Shown piece after piece: positions 47,353 to 56,150 of a stretch of DNA of 64,000 nucleotides. Positions within the stretch are counted from its first letter, which is position 1. Each line of letters starts with the position of its first letter. The stretch is from Ancylobacter aquaticus (lineage in GTDB: Bacteria; Pseudomonadota; Alphaproteobacteria; Rhizobiales; Xanthobacteraceae). A model generated the notes under the pieces. It was not told where the DNA came from and searched no databases. It was given only the letters and a program-made list of their open reading frames with translations. The position numbers were made by a program, and so were the translations under genes. The DNA lies in NCBI RefSeq assembly GCF_004339465.1, contig NZ_SMFY01000001.1, positions 248,001 through 312,000 of the forward strand, given 5' to 3'.

Positions 47353-48153
47353 TCAGGTCGTGTAGACGCCGCCGGTCACGTTGACGCCCTGTCCGGTCAT
47401 GAAGCGCGCCTGCTCGGAGGCGAGGAAGACGACGACGTCGGCCACGTCCTCCGGCACTTCCAGCCGGCCGAGCGGGGTCTGGGCGATGTAGTCCTCGATC
47501 ACCCGCTCTGGCGTCACGCCGCGCAGCGTGGCCTCCCATTCGACCTCGCGCGATTGCATGCTCGTCTTCACGAAGCCGGGGCAGACGGCGTTGACGCGGA
47601 TGCCGTGCGTGGCGAGTTCGCGGGCCAGCGCCTGGGTCCAGCCGAGCACGGCGAATTTCGAGGCGGAGTAATGCGCCAGGAACGGCGCACCGACCTTGGC
47701 GGCGAGCGAGGCGGTGTTGACGATGCAGCCCTTGCCATGCGCCACGAAGTGCCGGGCGGCGATCTGGTTGGTCAGGAAGACGCCGCGTGTGTTGACGTCG
47801 AAATTGAAATCCCATTCCTCGTCGGTCAGCTCCAGCGCCGCCCGCATGGTGGAAACGCCAGCATTGGCGACCAGCAGGTCGCAGCCGCCGAGTCCTTCCA
47901 GCACCTGGGCGAAAGCAGCCTCGACCGAGGCGCGGGCGCGCACGTCGATCTCCACCGCGATGGCGCCCCCGCCCAGCGCGGCCGCCGTTTCCTGCGCCGC
48001 CGCCAGATTGATGTCGCCGATCGCCACCCGCACACCCTGCCGGGCCAGCGCCACGGCGATGGCCCGCCCGATGCCCGCCGCCGCCCCGGTGACGAAGGCC
48101 AGCCTGCCCTTCAGCTCGTGATAGGAGGGGGCGGGCGCGGCGGTCGGACTCAT
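47353..48153 (-). CDS. Short-chain dehydrogenase/reductase
   Basis: 266 residues. Rossmann motif TGAAAGIGRAI; Asp47 after beta-2 (AIGDINL) suggests NAD over NADP. Catalytic Ser149, Tyr162 and Lys166 (HYSASK) present. Relatives in sugar operons oxidise sugar alcohols or sugars. AGGAG precedes the ATG at 48153; the in-frame region upstream is not used. Its promoter faces the DeoR gene across 162 bases holding operator-like repeats. Confidence 0.92.
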   Translation of the reverse strand: MSPTAAPAPSYHELKGRLAFVTGAAAGIGRAIAVALARQGVRVAIGDINLAAAQETAAALGGGAIAVEIDVRARASVEAAFAQVLEGLGGCDLLVANAGVSTMRAALELTDEEWDFNFDVNTRGVFLTNQIAARHFVAHGKGCIVNTASLAAKVGAPFLAHYSASKFAVLGWTQALARELATHGIRVNAVCPGFVKTSMQSREVEWEATLRGVTPERVIEDYIAQTPLGRLEVPEDVADVVVFLASEQARFMTGQGVNVTGGVYTT

Positions 48154-48165
48154 GCGAAACTCCTG

Positions 48166-48193
48166 ATGTTCGCTCGTCAGCCTATACGAACAT
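48166..48193. promoter_or_regulatory. Inverted CGAACAT operator between dehydrogenase and DeoR genes
   Basis: ATGTTCG (48166-48172) and CGAACAT (48187-48193) form an inverted pair with 14 bases between. TGTTCG-type half-sites are common for DeoR-family regulators of sugar genes. Placed to control both divergent promoters. Confidence 0.55.
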
Positions 48194-48315
48194 AGACGCA
48201 CATCAAGTGCATTCTTGTGTTTGATCTTGTGCGATCCTTCGATTAAACAGAATGAGCCGACCGGCCGCGAATCCGCTTCTCTGCAACGGACCCGCGATCA
48301 GGCAGGGGGGTAGCG

Positions 48316-49176
48316 ATGGCCGAAGACGTGTCTTTCCGTGAGAATGCCCTGGCCGAGGCGCCCGCGGGCGAGGACCGTCCGCGCCCGCTCTCGCATGTGC
48401 GCCACGCCCGCATTCTCGATCATCTCGCCGCTGCCGGCTCCGTCGGCGTCGCCGCCCTCGCCACCGAGCTCGGCGTGTCCGACATGACCATCCGCCGCGA
48501 CCTGCTGGAGCTGGAGCGCGAAGGGCGGCTGGTGCGGGTGCATGGCGGGGCGATGCTCGCCGAGGCACCGGCCAGCGTCGCCATGGACAGCGAGGAGCCG
48601 CGCTTCGACGCCCGCCTGCGGCGCGGCAGCGAGGCGAAGGCGGCGATTGCCGCCTGCGCCGCCGGCATCATCGCCGGCTATCGCACCTGCGCCATAGATG
48701 TCGGTACCACCACCTATCTCATGGCCGCGCATCTGCGCGAGGTCGGCCATCTCAAGGTCTTCACCAACAGCCTGCGCGTCTCCACCCGCCTCGATGGCGG
48801 CGCGCCGGAGGTCTATGTCGCCGGCGGCCGGGTTCGGGCGGAGGAAATGTCGGTGTGGGGCCCCACCGCCGTCGCCCAGTTCGAGAAGCTGTGGTTCGAC
48901 GTCGCCGTGCTCGGCACCTCGGGCATCACGGCGGAGGGCTTCTTCGACTACTCGTTCGAGGACACCGACATGAAGCGCGTCTATCTGCGCCGGTCGGGGT
49001 TCAAGATCCTTTTGTGCGACAGCGCCAAGTTCCAGCGCATGTCGCTGGTCCAGGTCGGCACCCTTGCCGACATCAACCTGCTCATCACCGACGCCGAGCC
49101 GCCCTCGCGCATCGCCGCGGCACTTGCCGCCGCGCGTGTCGAGGTGCGCATCGCGCCGCCCGCCGCCGGACATTGA
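48316..49176 (+). CDS. DeoR family sugar-phosphate-responsive regulator
   Basis: 286 residues. Helix-turn-helix near residues 27-80 (GVAALATELGVSDMTIRRDLLELEREGRLVRVHGGA, shown across the DeoR signature), then a ribose-5-phosphate-isomerase-like sensor domain with DVGTTTYLMAA and VFTNSL, where a phosphorylated sugar would bind. Likely represses the flanking transporter and kinase genes until its inducer forms. First gene of the rightward operon; the next gene is 37 bases away. Confidence 0.93.
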   Translation: MAEDVSFRENALAEAPAGEDRPRPLSHVRHARILDHLAAAGSVGVAALATELGVSDMTIRRDLLELEREGRLVRVHGGAMLAEAPASVAMDSEEPRFDARLRRGSEAKAAIAACAAGIIAGYRTCAIDVGTTTYLMAAHLREVGHLKVFTNSLRVSTRLDGGAPEVYVAGGRVRAEEMSVWGPTAVAQFEKLWFDVAVLGTSGITAEGFFDYSFEDTDMKRVYLRRSGFKILLCDSAKFQRMSLVQVGTLADINLLITDAEPPSRIAAALAAARVEVRIAPPAAGH

Positions 49177-49213
49177 GGCGCCCCGCGCGCCGTCCCCTCA
49201 AGGAGTAGTTGGA

Positions 49214-50014
49214 ATGGTTTTCGAGTGTTTCGGCGACAAGAAGAAGGTCGTCATCGCCATGGCCCATATCGGCGCCCTTCCCGGCGCGCCGCTCTATGAT
49301 GCCGATGGCGGCCTCGACAAGCTGATCGAGGGCGTGCTCGCCGATGTCGAGAAGCTGCAGGCCGGCGGCGTCGACGCCATCATGTTCGGCAATGAGAACG
49401 ACCGCCCTTACGTCTTCAAGGGCTCCCCCGCCTCCATCGCCGCCATGTCGGCCATCGTGCAGGCGGTGAAGCCGAGCCTGAAGGTGCCGTTCGGCGTCAA
49501 TTATCTCTGGGACCCCGTCGCCACCGTCGCCATCGGCGCCGTCAGCGGCGCCTCTTTCGTGCGCGAAATCTTCACCGGCCTGTTCGCCTCCGACATGGGC
49601 CTGTGGGAGCCGAATTGTGCCGAGGCGGCGCGGCTGCGCCACGACCTGAAGCGCGACGACATGAAGATGCTCTTCAACATCAATGCCGAGTTCGCCCATT
49701 CGCTCGACCAGCGCCCCATTGAGCTGCGCGCCAAGAGCGCGGTGTTCTCCTCCATCGCCGACGCCATTCTCGTCTCCGGCCCGATCACCGGCCAGCCGGC
49801 CGACCAGTCGCACCTCAAGAAGGTGGCCGAGACGGTGACGGACGTGCCGATCTTCGCCAATACGGGCGTCAACGTCGACAATATCCGTGACATCTTCTCG
49901 GTCGCCTCGGGCGTGGTCATCGGCACCCATTTCAAGGTCGACGGCAACACCTGGAACGCGGTGGAGCAGGCGCGGGTGTCGCGCTTCATGGACGTGGTGA
50001 ATTCCATCCGCTGA
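49214..50014 (+). CDS. BtpA/SgcQ family TIM-barrel protein
   Basis: 266 residues. MAHIGALPGAPLYD near the start and GADAIMFGNEND-like text (VDAIMFGNENDRPY) mark the BtpA family (PF03437), a phosphate-binding TIM barrel; FANTGVNVDNIRDIFSVASGVVIGTHFK is the C-terminal phosphate-binding part. Cyanobacterial BtpA helps photosystem I stability, while E. coli SgcQ sits in a sugar operon with no proven activity. Here the sugar-operon context favours an enzyme acting on a phosphorylated sugar, perhaps an aldolase or nucleosidase. AAGGAG lies about 9 bases before the ATG. Confidence 0.88.
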   Translation: MVFECFGDKKKVVIAMAHIGALPGAPLYDADGGLDKLIEGVLADVEKLQAGGVDAIMFGNENDRPYVFKGSPASIAAMSAIVQAVKPSLKVPFGVNYLWDPVATVAIGAVSGASFVREIFTGLFASDMGLWEPNCAEAARLRHDLKRDDMKMLFNINAEFAHSLDQRPIELRAKSAVFSSIADAILVSGPITGQPADQSHLKKVAETVTDVPIFANTGVNVDNIRDIFSVASGVVIGTHFKVDGNTWNAVEQARVSRFMDVVNSIR

Positions 50015-50044
50015 GTTGGCCCCCTCCTCCTGCCCGGTTGCTTC

Positions 50045-51541
50045 ATGAGCTGCGTTCTCGGCCTCGATATCGGCACCACCTCCACCATCGGCCTGCTGCT
50101 GAAGCTGCCGGGGGAGATTCTCGCTGTCGCCTCGCGGCCGGTGACGCTGACCTCGAAGCATGCTGGCTGGGCCGAGGAAGACCCCGGCGAGTGGTGGGAG
50201 AATGTCTGCGCCATCACCCGCGAACTGGTGGAGCGCGCCGGCATCGACCCGGCCGAGATCGCCGCCATCGGCGTCACCGGCATGCTGCCGGCCGTGGTGC
50301 TGCTGGACGGGGAGGGCCGCCTGCTGCGCCCTTCCATCCAGCAGAGCGACGGGCGCTGCGGGGCGGAAGTGGCCGAGTTGCGGGCCGAGCGCGATGAGGC
50401 CGGCTTCATCGCCAAGGCAGGCAACGGCATCAACCAGCAGCTCGTCACCGCCAAGCTGCGCTGGATCGCCCGCCACGAGCCTGATGTGTTCGCCCGCATC
50501 GCCACCGTGTTCGGCTCCTATGACTATGTGAACTGGCGCCTCACCGGCGAGCGGGCCGTGGAGCAGAACTGGGCGCTGGAGGCCGGCTTCGTCGACGTTT
50601 CCCGCCACGCCATCGACGACGATCTCGTCGCCTGGGCACGGATTCCGCGCGAGGCCGTGCCGCGCAAGACCGCCTCGCATGAGGTGATGGGCCGGGTCTC
50701 GCCCGAGGGCGCGCTTGAGACCGGCCTTGCCGCCGGCACGCCTGTTATCGGCGGCGCCGCGGACATGATCGCCTCGGCGCTCGGTGCCGGGGTGACGCAG
50801 CGCGGCGACGTATTGCTCAAATTCGGCGGCGCCATCGACGTTCTGGTCGCCACCGACCAGGTGAAGCCGGACCCGCGACTTTATCTCGACTACCACCTCA
50901 TTCCCCGCCTCTACATGCCCAATGGCTGCATGGCGACCGGCGGCTCGGGGCTGAACTGGTTCGTGCGCAACTTCGCGGGCGGGGAGGCGAGCGCCGCCGA
51001 GAAGGCCGGGCTCAGCCTGCACCAGCATCTCGACGCTCTCGCGCAGGCCCGTCCGGCGGGTGCCGACGGGCTGACCGTGCTGCCCTATTTCCTCGGCGAG
51101 AAGACGCCGATCCACGATCCCGCCGCGCGCGGCGTCATTGACGGGCTCACCCTTTCGCACGATATCGGCCATGTCTGGCGGGCGCTGCTGGAAGGCTATG
51201 CCTATGCCTGCGCCCACCATGTCGAGGTGCTGGCGGACATGGGGCATATGGCCGGCCGCGTGCTGGTTTCCGATGGCGGCTCGAATTCCCTTGTGTGGAT
51301 GCAGATTGTCGCCGACGTGCTGCAAAAGCCGGTGCACCGGCTGAAGGGGCATCCCGGCTCCTCGCTCGGCGCCGCGTGGACGGCGGCGGTCGGCATCGGC
51401 GCGGCGACCTGGAGCGGCATTTCCCGCTTTGTCGAGCAGGACGAGACGCTGCAGCCGAACCCAGCCTATGCCGCGACCTATGCGGCCGGCTATGCCCGCT
51501 ACCGCGACCTCTATCGCCGCCTCGAAGGCCGGCCCTCATGA
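50045..51541 (+). CDS. FGGY-family carbohydrate kinase
   Basis: 498 residues. Phosphorylates an incoming sugar or polyol. N-terminal DIGTTSTIGLLL is the ATP/sugar fold start; FGGAIDVLV and ATGGSGLNWF in the C-terminal half with LVSDGGSNSLVWMQIVADVLQKPV (phosphate-2/adenosine region) complete the FGGY pattern. It looks nearer to xylulokinase-like than glycerol kinase members, but the substrate cannot be fixed. Overlaps the next gene by ATGA. Confidence 0.92.
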   Translation: MSCVLGLDIGTTSTIGLLLKLPGEILAVASRPVTLTSKHAGWAEEDPGEWWENVCAITRELVERAGIDPAEIAAIGVTGMLPAVVLLDGEGRLLRPSIQQSDGRCGAEVAELRAERDEAGFIAKAGNGINQQLVTAKLRWIARHEPDVFARIATVFGSYDYVNWRLTGERAVEQNWALEAGFVDVSRHAIDDDLVAWARIPREAVPRKTASHEVMGRVSPEGALETGLAAGTPVIGGAADMIASALGAGVTQRGDVLLKFGGAIDVLVATDQVKPDPRLYLDYHLIPRLYMPNGCMATGGSGLNWFVRNFAGGEASAAEKAGLSLHQHLDALAQARPAGADGLTVLPYFLGEKTPIHDPAARGVIDGLTLSHDIGHVWRALLEGYAYACAHHVEVLADMGHMAGRVLVSDGGSNSLVWMQIVADVLQKPVHRLKGHPGSSLGAAWTAAVGIGAATWSGISRFVEQDETLQPNPAYAATYAAGYARYRDLYRRLEGRPS

Positions 51542-52176
51542 GCCGCCGCCCGCTCAAGGCCGTCGCCTGGGATATCGACGGCACGCTGATCGACAGCGAG
51601 CCGCTGCACCATCGCGCCCTCGTCGCCGCCAGCCGCACGTTCGGTGCCGACCTCTCCGACCTTCCGGACCAGGCGTTTCGCGGCATTCATATGGGCGATG
51701 TGTGGAAGCAGGTGCTGCCCCGCATGCCGGCCGAGACCGCCGAAGCCGACTGGGCGGCACGCATCGACGCCCATTATGTCGACAACCGTGCCAGCCTGAT
51801 CGCACTGCCGGGCGCGGTCGCCACCATTCGTGCGCTGGCGGCGCGTGGCGTGGCGCATGCCTGCGTCTCCAACTCCAGCCGCTCCGTGGTGGACGCCAAC
51901 ATTGCCGCTCTCGGCATCGCGGACGCGATTTCCTTTTCGATCAGCCTCGACGACGTGGCCCACGGCAAGCCCGACCCCGAACCCTATCGTCGCGCGTGCG
52001 AACGGCTGGGCCTGCCGCCGGAAAGCGTGGTGGCGGTGGAGGACAGCTTTTCGGGCGCGCTCTCCGCCTGCGCGGCGGGGCTTTATGTGGTCGGTTACAC
52101 CCCCAGCGGCGGCGGCTTCGAGAGCGTCGACCTTGAGATCGACCGGCTGGAAAGCCTGCTGGCGCTGTTCGCCTGA
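51538..52176 (+). CDS. HAD-superfamily phosphatase, beta-phosphoglucomutase-like
   Basis: 212 residues. Motif I WDIDGTLIDSE (Asp12, Asp14), motif II VSNSSRS, motif III KPDPEPY, motif IV VVAVEDSFSGALSA, with a four-helix cap between. Removes phosphate from, or isomerises, small sugar phosphates. Translationally coupled to the kinase by a 4-base overlap. Ends one base before the convergent aminotransferase gene's stop, so no room is left for separate terminators. Confidence 0.92.
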   Translation: MSRRPLKAVAWDIDGTLIDSEPLHHRALVAASRTFGADLSDLPDQAFRGIHMGDVWKQVLPRMPAETAEADWAARIDAHYVDNRASLIALPGAVATIRALAARGVAHACVSNSSRSVVDANIAALGIADAISFSISLDDVAHGKPDPEPYRRACERLGLPPESVVAVEDSFSGALSACAAGLYVVGYTPSGGGFESVDLEIDRLESLLALFA

Positions 52177-52177
52177 T

Positions 52178-53509
52178 CTAAGCCAGCAGTTCTTCCAGCG
52201 TGTCGACCAGCGCATCCGCATGTGCGGTGGTCACGCAGAGCGGGGGACGGATCTTCAGCACATTACCATAGCGGCCGGCGGCGCCGATGAGGATGCCGCG
52301 CTGGCGCAGGCCGTTGATCAGCCCCTTGGCGAGGTCCGGCGCCGGCCCCTTTTCGGTGCCGAACTCGACCCCGAGATAGAGTCCGGTCCCGCGCACGGCG
52401 GTGATCGGCGCGTGCGCCTGCAACCGTCTCAGCCGCGCGGCGAGATGCCGGCCGACGCGGGCCGCATTGGCGATGAGGTCGTCCTCCTCGATCGCCTCCA
52501 GCACGGCAAGCCCGGCGGCGCAGGCCACCGGGCTGCCGGCGAAGGTGTTGAAATAGCCGAAATCGGCGCAGAAGGCGTCGAGCAGCTCCGGCCGGGTGAC
52601 GAGGCCGGCGATCGGGTATCCATTGCCCATCGGCTTGCCCATGGTGACGATGTCAGGCACCACGCCATGGCGGGAGAAGCCCCACATACCCTCGCCGGTG
52701 CGCCCGAAGCCCGGCTGCACCTCGTCGGCGATGAACAGGCCGCCGGCGGCGCGCACCACCTCCACCGCCGCTTTCAGGAAGCCCGGCGGGTCGGCATAGA
52801 CGCCGTCGGAGGAAAAGATGGTGTCCACCAGCAGCCCGGCAAAGCCGATGCCGTCCGCTTTCAGCGCGGCGATCTCCGCCTTCACCGCGTCGGCAAAGCC
52901 CTGTGCCACATCATTGCCGAACAGCGCCGGGTCTGGCGCCGGCACCATGCGGACATGGCGCGGCGGCGCGCCGGTTCTGTAGGAAGAGGGCGAGACCTCG
53001 GTCACGGTGGCGGTGTTGCCGTGATAGGCGGTGCGGCTGACGATGATGCCCTCGCCCCCGCTCACCTTGCGGGCGAGCCGCAGCGCCAGGTCGTTGCTCT
53101 CGCTGCCCGTGCAGGCCAGCACGACATTGCTCAGCTCGGCCGGAAAGGTGGCGAGCAGCTTTTCCGCATAGTCGTGCGCCACGTCGAACAAATAGCGCGA
53201 ATGGGTGTTGAAGGTGCCGATCTGCGCCCGCACCGCTTCCACCACCTTGGGGTGGCAATGTCCGACGGTGGGGACATTATTGTAGAAATCGAGATAGGCC
53301 CGCCCATCGGACGCATGGATATACGCACCCTCCGCCCCCACGATGCGCAGGGGCTCGTCATAGAACAGCACCGAGCCGGCGCCGAAGGCGCGGCGGCGGC
53401 GGTCCACCAGTGCGGCGACGTCGGGCGCCATCGGACCGCCGGAGCCGGAAAAGGCGTTCAGCGAGAGGATCTGGAGTTCCTGCTGCTCCTGAGGATTCGG
53501 GCTCTTCAC
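52178..53509 (-). CDS. Class III aminotransferase-fold PLP enzyme, probable phospho-lyase
   Basis: 443 residues from a GTG overlapping the kinase stop (GTGA). PLP-binding Lys292 in MGKPMGNGYPIAG, Asp262 in FIADEVQPGFGRTG, and the phosphate-cup segment ACTGSESNDLALRLAR. The overall pattern, including YLDFYNNVPTVGHCHPKVVEAV, resembles AGXT2L1/2 enzymes (ethanolamine-phosphate and 5-phosphohydroxylysine phospho-lyases) rather than ordinary acetylornithine transaminases. With the kinase next door, it would remove phosphate and ammonia from a phosphorylated amino alcohol to give an aldehyde. A simple transaminase role remains possible. Confidence 0.88.
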   Translation of the reverse strand: MKSPNPQEQQELQILSLNAFSGSGGPMAPDVAALVDRRRRAFGAGSVLFYDEPLRIVGAEGAYIHASDGRAYLDFYNNVPTVGHCHPKVVEAVRAQIGTFNTHSRYLFDVAHDYAEKLLATFPAELSNVVLACTGSESNDLALRLARKVSGGEGIIVSRTAYHGNTATVTEVSPSSYRTGAPPRHVRMVPAPDPALFGNDVAQGFADAVKAEIAALKADGIGFAGLLVDTIFSSDGVYADPPGFLKAAVEVVRAAGGLFIADEVQPGFGRTGEGMWGFSRHGVVPDIVTMGKPMGNGYPIAGLVTRPELLDAFCADFGYFNTFAGSPVACAAGLAVLEAIEEDDLIANAARVGRHLAARLRRLQAHAPITAVRGTGLYLGVEFGTEKGPAPDLAKGLINGLRQRGILIGAAGRYGNVLKIRPPLCVTTAHADALVDTLEELLA

Positions 53510-54543
53510 GAGGCCGCCCTCCCGGCTGCAGCGCCCATTTCCGGCGCGTCGTAGGTGGCGAGAAAGGCGCGGGCGAGGTCCACCGTGCCGTGGGTATAGC
53601 CCTCGCCAAGCGCCTGCGCGGTCGGGGTTTCCGCATGCGAGGCGATCCACGCCGTGAGCAGCAGCCGGCGCAGCATGATGAACACCGGGAGGATGGCGCA
53701 GTCGTCGTCCGTGAGCGGCGCCACGCTGCGATAGCCCTCGATCCACGCCGCCTGCAGCGTCGGGATATAGGGCTCATGCTCGCTGAAGCTGACGGCGGAG
53801 GCGAAGTCGTAGAGATACCAGCTGAAGCCGCAATCGTCGAAATCGATCACCGACAGCCTGTCGCCCTCGACCAGCAGATTGGCAAGGCGCATGTCGGCAT
53901 GGACGAGGCCGAAACGCTTCTCGCCGGTGCCGTAATCATCCAGCAGGTCGCGCAGCACCGCGTCGGTGCGCTCCAGCACGGCGCGGCCCGCAGTCGTGAG
54001 GCCGGGCGCGGCCCGCCAGTCGCCCCACAGCTTCACCTTGCCCAGCATGGCGTCATAGTCCCAGCGCTTGCGGGTAAAGCCTTCCGGGCGCTGCCAGCGC
54101 CGCGCGTGCAGATGCAGCCGTGCATTGATGGCGCCAAGCTCGCGGTACCAGCGGGCGAGGTCGTCGCCCTCCGCCGGCTCGCGCCCCGGCACCCGCTCGA
54201 ACGCCACCGCGTGCCGCCGCGTGCCGCCCTCGTCGAGTTCGGCGATAAGGCTGCCCTCGGTCTGCGGCACCGGGGTCAGCGTCGGCACCACCTGCTCGCG
54301 GCCGAGCGCGCTCAGCCAGGCGAGTTCGGATTCGATCTCGGCGCGGCTGTGATAGCCCGGCCGGTGGACGCGGAACACAATTTCGCGCCCCGTGGCGCGG
54401 TCCTGGGCGCGGAAGGTGGCGTTCTCGGAAATCGTGAGAAGCCGAAGCTCGGTCTCGCCCGAAAGGCCCCAGCGCGGCAGGGCGGCGCGCAGCGCGTCTT
54501 CGATGCGCGACAGGAAGGCGGCGTCATAGATCGGCTGGGTCAT
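53506..54543 (-). CDS. APH-fold small-molecule kinase, hydroxylysine kinase-like
   Basis: 345 residues, aminoglycoside phosphotransferase fold. Catalytic loop VHADMRLANLL (Asp217, Asn222) and metal-binding IDFDDCGF (Asp234, Asp236) are intact, so it is an active kinase. Its place directly before the PLP enzyme, with a 4-base overlap, mirrors hydroxylysine kinase (AGPHD1) and phospho-lyase pairs. Substrate is thus probably an amino alcohol or hydroxylated amino acid; homoserine or choline kinases share the fold and cannot be ruled out. Confidence 0.88.
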   Translation of the reverse strand: MTQPIYDAAFLSRIEDALRAALPRWGLSGETELRLLTISENATFRAQDRATGREIVFRVHRPGYHSRAEIESELAWLSALGREQVVPTLTPVPQTEGSLIAELDEGGTRRHAVAFERVPGREPAEGDDLARWYRELGAINARLHLHARRWQRPEGFTRKRWDYDAMLGKVKLWGDWRAAPGLTTAGRAVLERTDAVLRDLLDDYGTGEKRFGLVHADMRLANLLVEGDRLSVIDFDDCGFSWYLYDFASAVSFSEHEPYIPTLQAAWIEGYRSVAPLTDDDCAILPVFIMLRRLLLTAWIASHAETPTAQALGEGYTHGTVDLARAFLATYDAPEMGAAAGRAAS

Positions 54544-54546
54544 GCT

Positions 54547-55356
54547 CTACGTCTCGGCAACGGTGATTTCGACCCGCGCCCGGCCGAGCGCGCGCGCCAT
54601 GGCGCCCTCGGGCGCCTGGTCGGTGACGAGGTGCTGGATGTCGGGGATGCGCGCCCAGATGGCGAGCGAGGGCACGTCGAATTTCTGGTGGTCGGAGACG
54701 ATGATGGTCTGCGCCGCCCGGTTCATCATCGCCCGGTAGACGAAGGCGGCGTCCGGCTCGGCGTCGGCGAGGCCATCGGTGGTGATGCCGGAAATGCCGA
54801 GAATGGCGCGGTTCACATTGTAGTTCTGCAGGAATTCGCCGGTCTCAACCCCCACCATCATGCCCTCGCGGGCGTTGTAGCGGCCGGGGCACATGATGAC
54901 CTCGATGGTCGGGTTGGCGGAAACTACCGTCGCCACCGAGAAGGAATGGGTGATGACGGTGAGATCGCGACACGCGGCGGCCATGCGTCGGGCGACATGG
55001 GTGGTGGTGGCGCCGGCGCCGATGGCGATCACTTCCTTCGGCTTGATCAACTGCACGGTGGCGGCGGCGATGGCCTCGCGCTCCGCCACCATCAGCCCGT
55101 GCCGCTCGGTGACGGAGGGCTCGGAAGCGAAGGGCCGTACCGCGCCGCCATAGGTGCGGTTGATCAGGCCCTTTTCGCCAAGCTCGAACAGATCGCGCCG
55201 GATCGTTTCGGTCGAAACGTTCAGCTCGGTGGCGAGATCGCCGACGCGCAGCGTGGCCGAGGCGCGCATTTCGGCGAGAATCCGCGCCTGCCTCGCCGCC
55301 TTGTCGAGGCGGGGCGTGGGGCGGCCGGCCCGGGCGAGCGTGTCCCCCATGCTCAT
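54547..55356 (-). CDS. DeoR family regulator of the amino-alcohol operon
   Basis: 269 residues from the ATG at 55356, which overlaps the permease stop by ATGA; the frame runs further up but only through the permease gene's antisense frame. HTH near residues 25-60 (LRVGDLATELNVSTETIRRDLFELGEKGLINRTYGGA, the DeoR signature), and sensor domain with AIGAGATTTHVARRM and VITHSFSVA. It probably senses a phosphorylated intermediate made by the kinase and controls the operon it lies in. Confidence 0.92.
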   Translation of the reverse strand: MSMGDTLARAGRPTPRLDKAARQARILAEMRASATLRVGDLATELNVSTETIRRDLFELGEKGLINRTYGGAVRPFASEPSVTERHGLMVAEREAIAAATVQLIKPKEVIAIGAGATTTHVARRMAAACRDLTVITHSFSVATVVSANPTIEVIMCPGRYNAREGMMVGVETGEFLQNYNVNRAILGISGITTDGLADAEPDAAFVYRAMMNRAAQTIIVSDHQKFDVPSLAIWARIPDIQHLVTDQAPEGAMARALGRARVEITVAET

Positions 55357-56147
55357 GCCGCCGCCCGCCGCCGCAGCAGGATGCCGACGAGCCCACCCGC
55401 CAGCAGCAGGCCCGCCGCCCCCAGCGTCGCCATGGTGCCGAGCGCCGGCACCATCGGCGTGTAGCCGGCGACCATCTTGGCGTAGAGCCATTCGGGAATC
55501 GTCGAGTCCGCGCCCGTCGTGTAGAGCGAGAGCGGGAAGTTGCTCCAGGAGAGCAGGAACGCGAACAGCATGCCGGACCAGATGCCCGGCCACAGCAGCG
55601 GCAGCGTCACCTCGCGAAAAACCTGCGTGCGCGAGCAGCCGAGGTCATAGGCCGCCTCTTCCAGCGAGGGGTCGAATCCGTAGACCTGGATGGCGATGAC
55701 GAGCGTCACCACGGGCACGATCCAGATCATGTGGGCGAACACCGCCGTCATCCAGCTGGTCTGGATGCCGACGGCGTTGAAGCCGAGCAGCATGGCGAGG
55801 CCGAGCACCGGCTGGGGGAAGAAAATCGGCAGCAGGATGAGCTTCTGGTAGAGCTTGCGGCCCTTCCACTCATAGCGGGCGAAGGCCAGCGCCCCGAAGG
55901 TGGCGATGACGACGGAGAACACCGTCACCAGCAGCGCGATCGAGATCGAGGTCTTCACGATCATGCCGATCTCGATCGAATCCAGCGTCTTCTGCCACCA
56001 TTCGGTCGAGTAGGTTTTGATGGGGAAGCCGAAATACCGGCTCTTGTTGAAGCTCGCCAGCGCGCCGCAGACGATGGGCAGGTAGATGGCGACGAGGACG
56101 AACAAGGTCCACGACCAGATCGCGGCATTGGTGCGCTTGTGGCCCAT
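55353..56147 (-). CDS. ABC transporter permease, PotC type
   Basis: 264 residues, about six membrane helices. EEAAYDLGCSRTQVFREVTLPLLWPG (around 168-193) is the ATPase-contact loop. Family typical of spermidine/putrescine or related amine uptake. Follows the PotB-type gene after 3 bases. Confidence 0.93.
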   Translation of the reverse strand: MGHKRTNAAIWSWTLFVLVAIYLPIVCGALASFNKSRYFGFPIKTYSTEWWQKTLDSIEIGMIVKTSISIALLVTVFSVVIATFGALAFARYEWKGRKLYQKLILLPIFFPQPVLGLAMLLGFNAVGIQTSWMTAVFAHMIWIVPVVTLVIAIQVYGFDPSLEEAAYDLGCSRTQVFREVTLPLLWPGIWSGMLFAFLLSWSNFPLSLYTTGADSTIPEWLYAKMVAGYTPMVPALGTMATLGAAGLLLAGGLVGILLRRRAAA

Positions 56148-56150
56148 GGC

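Noticed and set aside
55357-55593. N-terminal extension of the second DeoR regulator
   Set aside because: This stretch is the shifted frame of the PotC-type permease gene; the ATGA overlap gives a natural start at 55356.
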